NCBI GenBank assembly: GCA_904063045.1
Contig: CAJFCJ010000020.1
Location: forward strand, 984,916 to 1,048,915
Direction of reading: 5' to 3'
Origin: Dimorphilus gyrociliatus
Lineage: Eukaryota > Annelida > Polychaeta > Dinophilidae
Length of the DNA stretch: 64,000 nt
Positions within the stretch are counted from its first letter, which is position 1, and each line of letters starts with the position of its first letter. Shown here piece by piece: positions 38,605-55,025 of the stretch. A program made the position numbers and the translations under genes. The notes below the pieces were generated by a model. That model did not search any database. It was not told where the DNA came from and saw nothing but the letters and a program-made list of their open reading frames with translations.

Positions 38605-40562
38605 TTACGACTTCCTTCTGAAACACTTATTCATTCTCCTTAAGAGCTTTGAAAAAGGATTTTGTCTTCTAATTTTCGGTTTGCACATGCATTGTTGTTT
38701 TGGCGACGATATTGTAAAATCTATAATATCATCTTGAACAATACTTATTTCCTGATGAACCTATTTAAAGAATATCTATTAAGTATCGTCACTAAAAGAA
38801 CATTTCAAAAGTTTCTATTTGACTAGCAGACGAAATGGCTATAAATAAACAATATACTTACAATTGTGTCGGCGCATTTAGCCGCTGAATCGTCCTCTTC
38901 CGTAATTGATATCTTAACTCCACTCGATTCATTCGAACGAATTCTTTTGAAGAGTTCATCTTCGCGTAAAACATCTTGATGATAATAACTTTTTTCAATA
39001 ATATTTTTAGGTGAAGCCAAATTCGAAAGCTTCGACTCTATAACTGCTTCTGTAATTGGAGTATTTTTCTTTGATATAGAACATTCTGTTTCACTCTCCC
39101 CCGATTTAGCTTCAATGAATGCGTTTTCTACTATTTTAGTCAAACTACTTTCTAATGCATTCAAAGAAGACTTTTGACTTGATTCATCTTCCCAAACTGT
39201 TGTAGCCTTTGACTGCCTACCGTCCTGTTCATCATCCGCTACTACTTGTTGCTCTTCTATTATATCCTCCTGTTCTTCTTTAATTTCTTCTAATTTACTA
39301 ATGGTAAATGATCCATTTAAGCTCGGCGTTTTTTCTTCGTCAATGAGATATGTAAGGTATTTTTCAGGCGTGCGTGCAAGAGGCGATTCAGGTAATGTTT
39401 TCTTGCTAGCTTGTGCATGAGGTGGTGTTCTCACTAGTTCTTTCCCACGTAATTCACATCCAGCTTCAATAGGTGTTCCCTGAAATACGCGATCGTACAC
39501 TTCATAGTACATTAGTATTATCGATAAGAAACATTAAACAACATTTATCTACAATTTATTCATCATAGTTTTTGCTATAGTTATCGAAGGTGAGCAGTAA
39601 TCCTCAAAAAGTATTTAATCTTTTCCCTATCATGCTTTTACTTACATCCATTAGTTTTGTTGTGTAATAAAAGGGACTCTTGCTTGGTGTCATTAAAATC
39701 TTTCCATCGGTCAAAGAATTTATCGGTGTGTGAAAGCTAGCTGGATTCTCATTCTGGTACAACATTCAAAGCATGCTAATTAGCTCTATATTTTTGTTTT
39801 CTACCATTTTTATATTAATTTACCTTCTCTAAAGGTGTAAAACATTTAGATCTATCCAATCCTATTGATTCAGGACTGTTAAATATTTTTCTCCGTGAAA
39901 TATTGTTTTCCGCTTGGGGCGAAGTTGTCTATTTAAGAATTTCAAGATTACACGTTTCTCAGACGTTGAAGTGATTTATATCAAAGATTATACCTTTGCT
40001 GTCTTCTCGACATTCGTCATATTTGATAAGGCCTTTCGATATGCATTCGGCACGGGAGGCTTTCTTCGATTTTCATTGTTTTCACCCTGTAAATAGAACG
40101 GATTTAAGAAAATATTTACTTTCTAAATATCAACATATATACATACCTTCAATTTCGTTGGTGTTTTTTGATATCTTTTGTATATACTCTTTCCTTTTTT
40201 AATTTCAATAGTTTCTAAAATTCTTGAAACAATAACAATTGATTTTGGACAGCTACCCTTAAGTTCTTCTTCCTTCTTAACTAAATGTCCTAAGTACAAT
40301 TTTCGCATGTTTCTATGAAAAGTGCAAAAAGAATAATAAATAAAACCACTCAAAAATGAAAGTCTTTGTCAGACCTCAGCAAAATATGAAAGTTTCTTTT
40401 TGGATGGTCTTCTAGATTCCAATGCCACGAAGTTTCGTAGACAACAAAGAGATCATGGATAATCCTCAGAACGTCATCTTTACTTAGGTCAGAGAAGCTT
40501 TGATCTTTATTATCAATGCATCTTAAATCAAATAATTTCTTTAAAACTACGGATTCGTCCAT
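38605..40562 (-). CDS. Unrecognised protein with many TP/SP phosphosite-like motifs (7 exons, 477 aa)
   Basis: Exons in transcript order: 40562-40375, 40312-40147, 40086-39994, 39928-39824, 39753-39646, 39479-38862, 38760-38605. All phases close and introns are 60-166 nt. Residues 1-115 look folded and helical (KKLFDLRCID, DVLRIIHDLFVVYETSWHWN) with no family I recognise. The middle (~120-290) is low-order and holds repeated proline-directed sites: KTPTK, FTPLEK, HTPINS, MTPSKSPF, GTPIE, RTPPH, SPLARTPEK, KTPSL. An acidic Glu/Gln stretch follows (EEIKEEQEDIIEEQQ), and the tail is strongly basic (RRQNPFSKLLRRMNKCFRRKS). The pattern is typical of CDK or MAPK substrates, so a cell-cycle or spindle role is plausible but unproven. 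An upstream in-frame ATG at 40631 exists; I prefer 40562 because the CCAAT box lies between the two. Confidence 0.75.
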
Positions 40563-40732
40563 TGTCGCTCTTTTTGTAAATCTGTAAACATCGCTGTGAT
40601 TGGTCAACAGTTGACGAATGAGGAAGCGCATTGAGAGTGCAACTCTGGTTCGCGTCTACAACTCGGTAAATGCTCCAAATGTCTCTATCTGACTAGATAC
40701 CAGTTTTCGATAAATCGAAATTTTAAAAAAAA
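40563..40732. promoter_or_regulatory. Compact bidirectional promoter with CCAAT box
   Basis: The 170 bp between the divergent starts of the TP-rich gene (40562, minus) and MED19 (40733, plus). It contains TGATTGGTCAAC (CCAAT core on the minus strand, 40599-40603), a good NF-Y site. NF-Y sites are frequent in bidirectional promoters of growth-related genes. No TATA box is obvious. Confidence 0.55.
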
Positions 40733-41516
40733 ATGGACCAAATATCTCCGAAAACATCTCCAGCTGTTCAAAAACCTGATTCCACTGGAACATTAAAAAC
40801 TAAGATATGCTTGCAACCAGGACGGGTTCCTTCCATTATTCGATCCTTTTATATGATGGGAGATTTACCAGGTTTCAATTGATTCTTTGAAATTCGACTA
40901 CTTAATTTTATGCGAGTTAATGTTTTTAGAATCTAGTAGTATTAATGGAGCATCAGATCTTATAGCTCACTACGGTTTGGAACATTCTTATAAAAAGTTG
41001 AGCGGTAAAAAGGTAAAGGAAAAATTAAGTAGTTTTTTACCTGACCTACCTGGAGATGTAAACATGCCGGGAAACCTTGATAATAGGTAAGCTATTACAA
41101 TAATTTAATTTCTAATAGTCTAATTTGTCCTTCTGTATAGCTCATTAAGAAGTATTATCGAAAAACCTCCAATAACTGGAAAAGAATTTAGACCACTTTC
41201 TGGAAGCCAACTTATAGGATTCAAGCTGCATCCAGGAAAAGTAATAGCTTATTGATTACGTCTGTTATTTCTCTTCAAATGACTAATGAATGTACCATTG
41301 ATTACTTAACAGCTCCCAGAAACATATAAGACTTTAGTATCAGGTTTGAGTAGTGTGAGTAATGAAAGAAAGAAAAGGCCTAAAGAAAGAGGTGGAGACT
41401 CAACCGGTGATGAAGATACTGAGAAGCGTGTAAAGAAAGAGAAGAAAGTTAAAGAAGAGAGTTTAAAGAAAAAGAAAAAGAAAAAAGATAAAAAGAAAAA
41501 AGATCGAAGTTTATGA
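40733..41516 (+). CDS. MED19: Mediator of RNA polymerase II transcription subunit 19 (4 exons, 199 aa)
   Basis: Head-module subunit of the nuclear Mediator complex. Exons: 40733-40871, 40930-41086, 41141-41240, 41313-41516; introns are 54-72 nt. Family landmarks in order: PGRVPSIIRSFYMMGDLP (residues ~30-47); LIAHYGLEHSYKKLSGKKVK; EKLSSFLPDLPGDVNMPG; SLRSIIEKPPI; the GFKLHPGKLPETYK block; then a lysine-rich tail (~165-199) ending in long K runs. Human MED19 has the same order and an equally basic tail. The start ATG gives a short Ser/Pro-rich leader (MDQISPKTSPAVQKP). AATAAA at 41749-41754 may be the poly(A) signal. Antisense readings of the Lys tract are artefacts. Confidence 0.96.
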
Positions 41517-43198
41517 TAAAGAAGTTCAAAACTAGTGAATTTATTCCTCAGTGTTGGTGCTAGAAATTTTGGCGGTTTCCATAAACTGCTCAATTATTTG
41601 TCTAAATTCATTTTTTTTTACATTTAAATAACTATCGTCATAAAATTTATGTGCAGGAAGAACCTTTGTTGTTACATAATTGCTTTAATTGTTGTTTTAT
41701 TGAAACTTCTGTAAATTATTCTTAAAAGATCATTCTTAAACGTAAACAAATAAATTTGTTTTTTTTTTAAACAAAATATTTTAACCAGATCATCTTCCAT
41801 TTCATAATAAAAAGAAATGCTGATAAATAGACTAAAATTGTATTTAGCTGTATAAGCAGCTGATCAATTTTCATCAAACGTATATTTCTAAATATCAATA
41901 AAATTCTTTAAATGTCTCCATATCATCCATCGTTTTTTAAGCTCAGTTTGAATGTAAGCATTTTTCTTTCTTTCTATAGTAAATATTATTAGTTTCCTCT
42001 TTTAATAATTGACGTTCTAACTTCTGTTTATGTTATGTTATTACCTAGATTTTTAAATCCGAGCTTAAGTTAGCTAGCCGCAACTTCTTTTGTTAATACT
42101 ATGGAAACACTTCTTAATGTTGCTAGAGAAAGATTTCTTTCTCTCGCTTTGTTTGATTTTTGGATTTTGTCGATCTTTGAAGACAAGATCTGAAAGATTT
42201 ATTGAAAAATTAATTTCTTTCGCAAATTACATTCTATTGAAAATTACTTTGTTGGAAGTTGGAATAATCTCTATTAATTCACCAGTTTTTCGAACTCTTC
42301 ATATAGATCATTATTCGTTTCGTCAGAGTTTAGTATAAAATAATTAGAGCTATTCTTCGTCTTTGAATTTTTCAAATTTCTCTTAACCTAGTTGAATCTT
42401 TTACAAAGAGAAAAAGTAATTTATCAACAGTAATTGGCCAAGTTTTCCAGAACAACTGGAATTAATTTTACCATTTTAGTATTATAATTACATCTTATAT
42501 TTTCTTACATTTTATACATTTTTCTTAGTGCCGTGTTCTTATTGAAGAAGAAATATTCATTTTAATTAATAACATTGATTTTTTTTTACTTTTATCAGTT
42601 TACCAGACGTGATTCCTGAATCATTCGTTTTAAAGGAACTCTTTTAAAGCGATTCTTCAATAATAAATTGGAAGTACTGTCTTTATTATTATTATTATCA
42701 TTATTATTTAAAATATGATTATATTTCTTACATTTGGTGAAATATGAACAAAAGACCAAAGAGATTCCTGCATGCTTCTGTAATTTTGAGGCTCTTCAAC
42801 CCTAAAAATATAGTTTAAAACAATTTTCTACTATTTTCTTTTATGATGCTTTTAATTATCTTTCTTTAATTAATTTCTTCATACATTTACTATTTAGCTG
42901 TAATCAGTAATTATATCGTTTTCCAGTTTTTTAAAAATCTGCGCATGCGTACAAGTTGATAAAACGGTGAATATGTACTCAGAACAGTTTTCAGATGGTG
43001 ACCTCTAGTTTATATTTGTTCTCTATAAAATTATTAATCCTCAGGCAAAATATTATAAATCTGAAGATGGAATTTGCAGACAGTGTTTAAAATAAGTTTC
43101 CTATACTTTAAAGTAGTTTAACGATTGTAGAGGGCGTTTTCTCCAAACAGAAAAAAAATACACATATATATTGCCATCTGTAGGACCTAGACTAACAG
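41517..43198. other. Intergenic region, MED19 to glycerol kinase
   Basis: About 1.7 kb with no supportable exon. It should include the MED19 3' untranslated region (candidate poly(A) signal at 41749-41754) and, at its right end, the glycerol kinase promoter. A plus frame at 42090-42338 reads open but has no splice support, no family resemblance and a Leu/Phe/Ile bias typical of A+T-rich DNA. Confidence 0.6.
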
Positions 43199-47799
<4,601 letters not shown>

Positions 47800-47890
47800 C
47801 ATTGATTTTTATGATTTTATTAATTTCTAGTAATAGAAAAGCCGAGAAAAAATGATTTAAAAAATGAATTTAATAATCCTATTTGAAAAA

Positions 47891-47915
47891 AATAAAAGAA
47901 AAATATTCAAATAAA
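47891..47915 (+). terminator. Poly(A) signals of glycerol kinase
   Basis: Two AATAAA hexamers at 47891-47896 and 47910-47915, 92 and 111 nt past the stop codon. The gene converges on the Tyr-rich peptide gene, whose stop is at 48279. Confidence 0.55.
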
Positions 47916-48278
47916 GAGCAATAATGTTCATTTGGGAAAAAAAACTCAAAAAAACCCTGGAAAGTAGTCAAAAAAAGGTTTTGTCATCCGTTAAATCCCT
48001 AGTCGTCTCACGTAGATGAATATATCAACTATAAATCGCTTGAATTAACGTCCTTTTCTGAAGACTCCTTTCTTTACAGGAAAAAGACAAAAGAGAGACT
48101 TTGAAAGTATTTTCTTTAATTTGGAAGAAATTATCGTAAAAATTCTCGTCTTTTTTTTTCAATTAAGAAGGTCATTAATATTTTAACGCAATAATATGTA
48201 GGATGCTTGGTTAGGTATATAATTAAGATTTTAAGAAAACAAGAACGACAGAATGTTTACAGAAAAGAATCTAATCAA

Positions 48279-49462
48279 TTAATATCCTCCATAATACGGT
48301 GTACGGAAACGTTTAAAGAAAGGGACTCGGTCGTAGGAATCAGTATCCGCTCCGTAAATCGATTGTTTTCGGTAGAAAGCATTGGGCCTAAATAAGGAAC
48401 CGTAATAATCTTGATTTTTATCGTACTCGTAGTAACCTCCTCCGTAGTTAATAAACCTGAAAAACATAAAAATCCCTTATAAGTAAAAAAAAAAAAAATT
48501 CCAAACTAGATTTCTTTCATGTTGTCTCTTTTACAAAAATGTTTTGGTCACGCGATTTTTGATCCGTCCACTTCCCCTTGAGTTGATCATTGTTCAGCGA
48601 CTATTACCTTTAATTTAACCTTTATTTTTATCAATTTCTAGAGGCGGTAATTGTGTTTAATCAATTGGGAGGGGGAGGAGGAATGTATTTCTATTTCGGC
48701 TTTAAAATTACTACGAAAGAGTAATTTTCATTGGTCAATATGAATTGGAAAGTTAAAGGGAGAAAGAGAATATGAGTAGTAGTACAAAGAATTCTTTTCC
48801 CTCTAAATAAAGAGTCTAACCAAGAAACCGATTTAAAAAGAGTGTGAAAATGACAGCATAGATTGTATTTATCGTAAAGACGTTTATATATAACACTTAG
48901 ATTTATTTATATAAATGTATTTGTTTATAAAAGCTATTGTAAGTCTATTATAAACCCTTTATTTTATTGTTTCCCAAATAGAATGATACGAATTCTAATT
49001 ACCAGTTTAGGCTGTCATCTTAACATTTTATTTACATTACTAAGAAAACACTAAAAACAATTCAACAAAAGCATTTTTTTTTGTTTCTTTAAAAAAAAAT
49101 AATCATTTTTCAACAAATTAAAGAAAACCATAGTGGGTATCATGTATTCAGACATTTAAGATTCGTAGTCTATTTTCTAATTAAAATGCATAATATAATA
49201 TATCTAAATAATGTAAAAAGGAAAAAGAAAACATCACAACACTCCTATTAAACTATATGAAAGTAATGTAGAATTTAAAAGTTCAGTTTTATTAGATTTA
49301 TTTCTTTATAAATTATCTATTTAACTATCTTACAAAAAAAACAAACCAGTAAGAAAGTAATTAAAAGAGGGATATTTAATGTAACTTTTCAAGCACTTAC
49401 CTTGATTGCGTAAATACAACTGTCAAAACGAGTAGGATTATAATAACCGAAGTTTTAGACAT
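48279..49462 (-). CDS. Tyrosine-rich small secreted peptide (2 exons, 79 aa)
   Basis: Exon 1 is 49462-49401 and exon 2 is 48456-48279, joined by a 944-nt intron with GTAAGT donor and TTTTTCAG acceptor (phase 2; AG|G makes Arg21). Residues 1-20 are a textbook signal peptide (a short MSKTS head, then a hydrophobic IIILLVLTVV core, ending FTQS). The mature part of about 59 residues contains 12 tyrosines, mostly in GGYY, DYYG, PYYGGY contexts, plus FRPNAFY. A single dibasic site, FFKR|FRTPYYGGY, would release a nine-residue C-terminal peptide if cleaved. There are no cysteines, so it is not a disulfide-rich toxin or defensin. I recognise no family. It could be a cuticle, mucus or adhesive component, or a peptide-hormone precursor. 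The clean splice, signal peptide and codon pattern make a real gene likely. Confidence 0.7.
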
Positions 49463-50373
49463 CGTCCAAAGTGACTGTGACAGTTTCGCGCCTTTGACTC
49501 GAAATGAAATAGACGCCTGTGTAGCCTGGTACCTGACTCTATCGTCCGCCTTCTCTCTCTCTTGTACTCGAACTTTTCTTTAAATACTTTTCTATTTCTT
49601 TTTATTAATTAATATAATTAGATGTCAAGTTGTTTATCATTTAATTAAGTACCAGGTTTACTTACGTCTTTAGCCTATTTCCTATTCCCTTTTTTATCGC
49701 TAAACAAACATTTTCTGTCGCCTACGTATCACACTCAGCAAAACTTCTAAGATGCAAAGGTATCATCGCCCTCTAGTGCCCATTATACTAACTAGTTAAT
49801 CAGGTCTTGTGTAAGCGGAGAGTCGGCTATCGAACATTAACCATCATGTGTAATTTATATTAATGAATAGAGAGACTGTTTAGATCCTAACGCATTACTT
49901 TTAACAATTTCAATAGAAAAGAAAATATAAATATATTTATATATATTAAAGTAAAAAGAGATGCCATTAGATGAAACTTTCTATCTAATTAAGGACATTT
50001 AATTGAACCTTTTAAATAAACTTTGATAAATTGAAAATAGTATATACGTGAGAATAACAGTTAATTTATTAAACAAAAACATACGGTAAAGCGTTAACGT
50101 TTATGGATTATGCACAGGTCAATTATTTTCGGTCGATTTCTATGTATACTGTGTCCAGGACAACCGAAACAATAAAAATATATGTGCGTACAGTCGAGGC
50201 GTCTACGGCGTTTTTTTTTGTTTATTATCTATATATTTAACCAGGCGTGCTTAATTTTCTAGCGCCACTCACAATCTGGCCGATGAATTGATTAGTATAG
50301 CTCTAAAACTAGAAAAAAAACTTCATTAGCACTTTTTTTTTTCGAACGATATCTGCTTTGGATTTTTGTACTA
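49463..50373. promoter_or_regulatory. Divergent promoter region, Tyr-rich peptide / orphan basic protein
   Basis: About 0.9 kb between two divergent starts. It contains mixed-composition patches at about 49480-49560, 49690-49820 and 50090-50280, the last with a TATACTG-type string near 50144. No gene is seen. Confidence 0.4.
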
Positions 50374-51463
50374 ATGGAACATAAAGTACTGACTATTAGC
50401 GTTCAGAAAAAAGATGAAACTAATAGTGGAATAGGAGGAGGAGGAGGAGGAGAAGGAGGAAAAGGAGGTTCAAGCATTCAAGAAAGAAGAATGAAAGGTA
50501 AATTCCATGGTATTGCTTTAAGAATTCTTGCCAAAGTTATGGCAGGAGAGAAGCTTGACGTAGAGGAAGAGAAGGAAGAAAAACGGAAGATAACTTCCTC
50601 GTCACAAGTACGTGTATTGTCTAGCTTCTTAATAAATTAATTATTATATAAAAGGGAGAATCTATCTTTAGAATAGGAAACGCGTCTGAGTACTTAATTT
50701 AAAGACTAAAATATAACTAATGTAATGTGTCAACAGATCTTATAAATAAGTACTTCTAAGTAGCATTTTTATAATTAAACGCATCGCTCTGCAAAACATT
50801 CAAGTTAATGTAGTATATTAATATAAAATTGCTATTCATTTATATAAGTATATATAGTATATAGCAGTAAACAGATATACAAATATATAAAAACTATAGA
50901 CAAGATAATTAAATATTTATTTGTTTTATTATGTTTTATATGAAAAAAACCTTTTTAAATTATAGAAAATTGAGAATATTTCACCGAAATCGCCAAAAAC
51001 TCCAAAAACACCTCTTACACCAAAACGAACTGAGTCCAGAAAACAATTATATAGACGTAAAGGCGTAGATTTTCGTAATGTTGTACGATTAGCAAGTATG
51101 AAACACTTCAATAGAGTTTTAGGTACAACAACAGAAAAAAATGAAGTACTTGAAGAGGATAGCCTGCCGAAGTTGCCTCCAAGACCTCGTTTTTCAGCCA
51201 CTTTATCACCGGAAGCTCAATTAGTTACTTTAATGTGTTATGAGGAGGCGATCAGTGAGAAATTATCAACAACTAATAATCAACCTAAGAATGAGAAAAG
51301 ATTATTAAATAAAAGATCAAGCATTGACGATCAGAGGAGACTTTTAGTCTCTTCAAGAGTAGAAAGAGCAATGAGTTTACTTGATATAGCTAAAAAAGAG
51401 GATACTAAAGTACTCAGACATTTTAAATCATGGACTTTGGCATGGAGTAAAGATTTCGAATAA
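50374..51463 (+). CDS. Orphan basic protein with Gly-rich and SP/TP-rich segments (2 exons, 243 aa)
   Basis: Exon 1 is 50374-50607 and exon 2 is 50966-51463, with a phase-0 join (GTACGT donor, TTATAG acceptor) across a 358-nt intron. From the N-terminus: MEHKVLTISVQKKDE; a Gly run coded by GGA repeats (~residues 21-33); a basic/hydrophobic helix (FHGIALRILAKVMAG, ~45-59); acidic EEEKEEKRK; a cluster of proline-directed sites (SPKSPKTPKTPLTPK, ~84-98) next to RKQLYRRKG; then DFRNVVRLASMKHFNRVLG, a PPRPRF motif, and a C-terminal helical part (QLVTLMCYEEAISEKL, RVERAMSLLDIAKKED). It has no signal peptide, membrane segment or catalytic motif, and I do not recognise a family. It is probably nuclear or cytoskeletal and phosphorylated (inference). 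The clean splice and long second exon support a real gene. Confidence 0.7.
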
Positions 51464-54400
51464 AACTTTTCTCCCCATTTCCTTTCTCATTTAATATTAA
51501 AATACCTAAAAATTCTTTCTTATCGTTTTTTTTTAAATCAAAGATTTTACCTTTCACAGAAATCATTTAATAATTTATTGGTTTTAAATAAATAACAGTA
51601 ATGATAATAAGAGAGAAAAACTGCAAAGGGTTATAATCATAATTAAATTAAAACTCTTAATTATATTCATCCTAATCGACCGATTAGATAGGTGTTAGAA
51701 AATTATTAAAAATCACAGATACCCTTATTGCCCTTATTTGAATAGCAAAAGAAAAAAAAACACAGGATATTAATTTAATAAAGTAAAAACTTTTAGCTGA
51801 TACAAAAGTGATGATGAGATAAAAAGAAAATGCGCGTGTAAGTTAGAATTCATTTGCTTCTTCCATTTTTAGCTATCTATCAGTATTTCTTCTCTCTTTT
51901 CTTTTATTGTTCGTCCTTTTTTTTTCCTCTTGTACTATTTTTTTATTCCATGATGAATTCGAAAAACTGCGCCGTTTTAATCGATTTGAATGACTTCTAA
52001 GAAACGGAAGAGAGAAAGCTAAGCAGACTAGCAACGACGATCTTGCAGTACCACCTCAAGAATCTTTTCTATATTTTTTCTGTTGTCTATATTTTACCTT
52101 TTTTTCATACAAACTCCAGTAATTTTCATTTACAAAAATTCCTTTTTTCATACAGAACATTAGAAAATTTTCCTTAATGGCACCACAATAGAATTAAGAG
52201 CGATATTGTAAGAACAGTGTATTATGGAAAAGGCCAAATCTTTAAATACTTTAAATTAGATTAAAAAAATAAGAAAAAGTAATGAGGTTAATTACCTTAT
52301 TTTTAATTGTATTTTAAGAAAATTGAGATAATCTTCATATTTTTTAGAAAACGAGATCGATTGAAAGAAATTAAGAAGAAAAATCCTTGAAGAGTTCATT
52401 ATGTAAATTAGTTGTACAAAATCATTAATTTTCAACTTCTATTCTAATATTATGTAAAAATTACGTTAGATAAACAGTCTATTTGCATATTTAATGAAAA
52501 TGTGATAGGAAGAAATATTATCAAGCTTTTTTAAAATACTATCGGATGTATTTTATTAATGTGTCTACTATAACTCGACAGATGATAGTAGTTGTTGTGA
52601 GTATCTAGTTTGTTGACAATTGACCGTTGAAGGTTACTTTTCCAGAAACAGTCTCGTTTACTCTATCCAATTCAAAATCAAGTTTTATACTAATAAAACA
52701 GTAAATCTATTCTAGAACAAAAGGCTAAAAATATCGCAAACAATTAATGACCTTTTCTAGGTTCTTTTTTTTACGTCCACTACTTAGCCTATTACATAAT
52801 GCAAAGTATAACATGTTACAAAAAAACACACTATCGACATCTATTGGAAGTCCTATACTAGAATTAATATAATTATTATTCTAGACAGGTCAAACTAAAG
52901 TCCAGAGAGAATGTTGTGTCATGTTTTGTAAAGAATAATGTATAATAATCTTTAACAAATCTCCCAATGGCTTTTTCTAAATTATCATTAGTTTACCAAG
53001 AGAGAATAAAACATCAAAAGATAGATCATTTTAGAAAAATTTTTTCTTCTTTTTTGTAACGGATATTGTAATTTCATGGTTTTAACAATTGTTGCAATTT
53101 TATCGATTACTTTACTTATTGTCCTTATCCTATTCTCTTTATTCAAAAGTGTCTGACTATTTATATAATCATATTCGTCTTTTTTTTTCAAATGTAACAA
53201 CTCTAGTAAACCAAATATATAGAGCTAATAAACAAAAAAACATACATTTTGATATAATAGACACAAAAAATCCCCAGTGAAAAAGTTACTTTTAAATTGA
53301 AGGAAGATTGATTTCCTTATGATCGATTCCATTGACTTATAATTTCGTAATAAATAATAAAAGAAAATTCAGTTGTTTTGAATAAAAATGAGATCATTCA
53401 TAGGATAATGTATTCAAATATTTTTTTACAACGATATACAACATTTACTTTTTATAATTGTATGTTTTCATGCTTTCTATTAATCAATTTTGAAGATTTT
53501 CAACACTATAACTGATCTGTTCAAGTAAAACAGATAGCTAAAGGTCATTTGGTTAATGTATTTTTATTTGGCTTTTTACTGTTTATAATCAATTCTGCAG
53601 TGGTGCTGATGTAAGTATTGTTAGGTGTACTTACTTACTCACGTTTCAAGGATTAGATATCAAACCGCAATACATGATCATTTTTGTGAATCCAATACAG
53701 CAAATAGTCTTTATGATTATACGAAAATTAGTATCATTGATAACGATATGCAGGTAAATTTTAATCCTTTTTTGCTTAATTGAAAAAAATTTAGCGTAGA
53801 TTGTTGGCCAAGTCGGTCAGATAATTAGTAATTGAACTTGCGGTACTGATTGCGATAATAAATTACTAAACACTCTAATTAAAATCAAATTTTTAATAAT
53901 TTTAAATAAAGTTTTCTTATGGATTTTTACTTTCAGAAATAAGGTCAACTGAAAAAATATATCTTCAACCTGACAAACTGTTGTACTTTGCCTCCCCTAA
54001 CAACCTTACATAAGGTTGTTAAAAGTCATATTTATTTGTATTCATAATATATCGAACTATAGTTTAAAAGATAATTATATACTTGAAAGAGAATTAAGTT
54101 ACTATTTAACTAGTACTAATAATCGGCTATCCGGTACCCTTTTTTTTCACTCACATCCTAAATGAGATCCTCAATAAAGACTATTTCACATTTATTTATC
54201 TTAAACCCCTTCCCTATTTACATTTAAACTTTTGGAATATAGAATAATTGGAATTTTTCATTTCCCCTTTAAATTATTATTCAACTTAATTAAGAATAAA
54301 GTTGTATAAGGAAGGTTAATAATATCAAAAGGCTAAGAAATCTTCCATATGTACAGTATTTGTTTAAACCTTAAATTTTGCATGTACAGCATATTTAAAC

Positions 54401-55020
54401 AATACTATATATATATATATAAAGTATTTATGCATCAAATGGTATTGACGTGTCATCTATGTAAGTAGTGATTTCTGTTTGAAAACTGTAGAAAAGGAAT
54501 AGAAAAAAAAACAGACCATAGTTTCCATACTTTATAATTTATTACTCACATCCTAATTAAGTAATCTAAGTGTGAAAATTTTTTACATGATTAAGCTTGT
54601 TCAGATAGGAAAACAGAATAATATAGAAATATTGATTATTAATAATTGAAACTATATTAATATATATTAAAAAATATCAAATTGATACAGTATACTGTAA
54701 TTTTATAAGAGTTCTTTCTTTAACAACTTGATAGAATTTTATAGCAGAGTCAATGGTACTATCAATACACAGTCTATTCGATAATAGGAAGACAATGAGC
54801 TATTGTATTTATAAATATATATTCACAAGTACACATATATGAACACAATACATACGTATTAAAAATATCTACGAATATGTATAGCATATAGCAAAAAAAA
54901 ACACTCCTTACATGATCTTGTACTTGAGATAATTTCATCATTTTAGCTTATTACCTAAACTAAGCCTATAGTATTCTGTACAATTTTTGTTCATTATATA
55001 ACAACAATGATATAAACCAT
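51464..55020. other. Intergenic region between two convergent genes
   Basis: About 3.6 kb, A+T-rich, no supportable exon. It should hold the 3' ends of the orphan basic protein gene and of the DEG/ENaC gene. It contains a perfect 10-bp inverted repeat with CA spacer (53999-54020), a 14-bp palindrome TACAGTATACTGTA (54686-54699) and a short (TA)n tract near 54404-54420. Short frames at 52988-53280 lie on both strands and lack support. Confidence 0.6.
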
Positions 55021-55025
55021 TTATT
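55020..55025 (-). terminator. AATAAA overlapping the DEG/ENaC stop codon
   Basis: On the minus strand the coding sequence ends AAG AAA TAA ATG, so AATAAA overlaps the stop codon itself. It may be fortuitous, or it could allow a nearly leaderless 3' end. Confidence 0.25.

Noticed and set aside
41306-41593. Minus-strand frame with long Phe/Ser/Leu runs
   Set aside because: Exact antisense of the lysine-rich tail of MED19.
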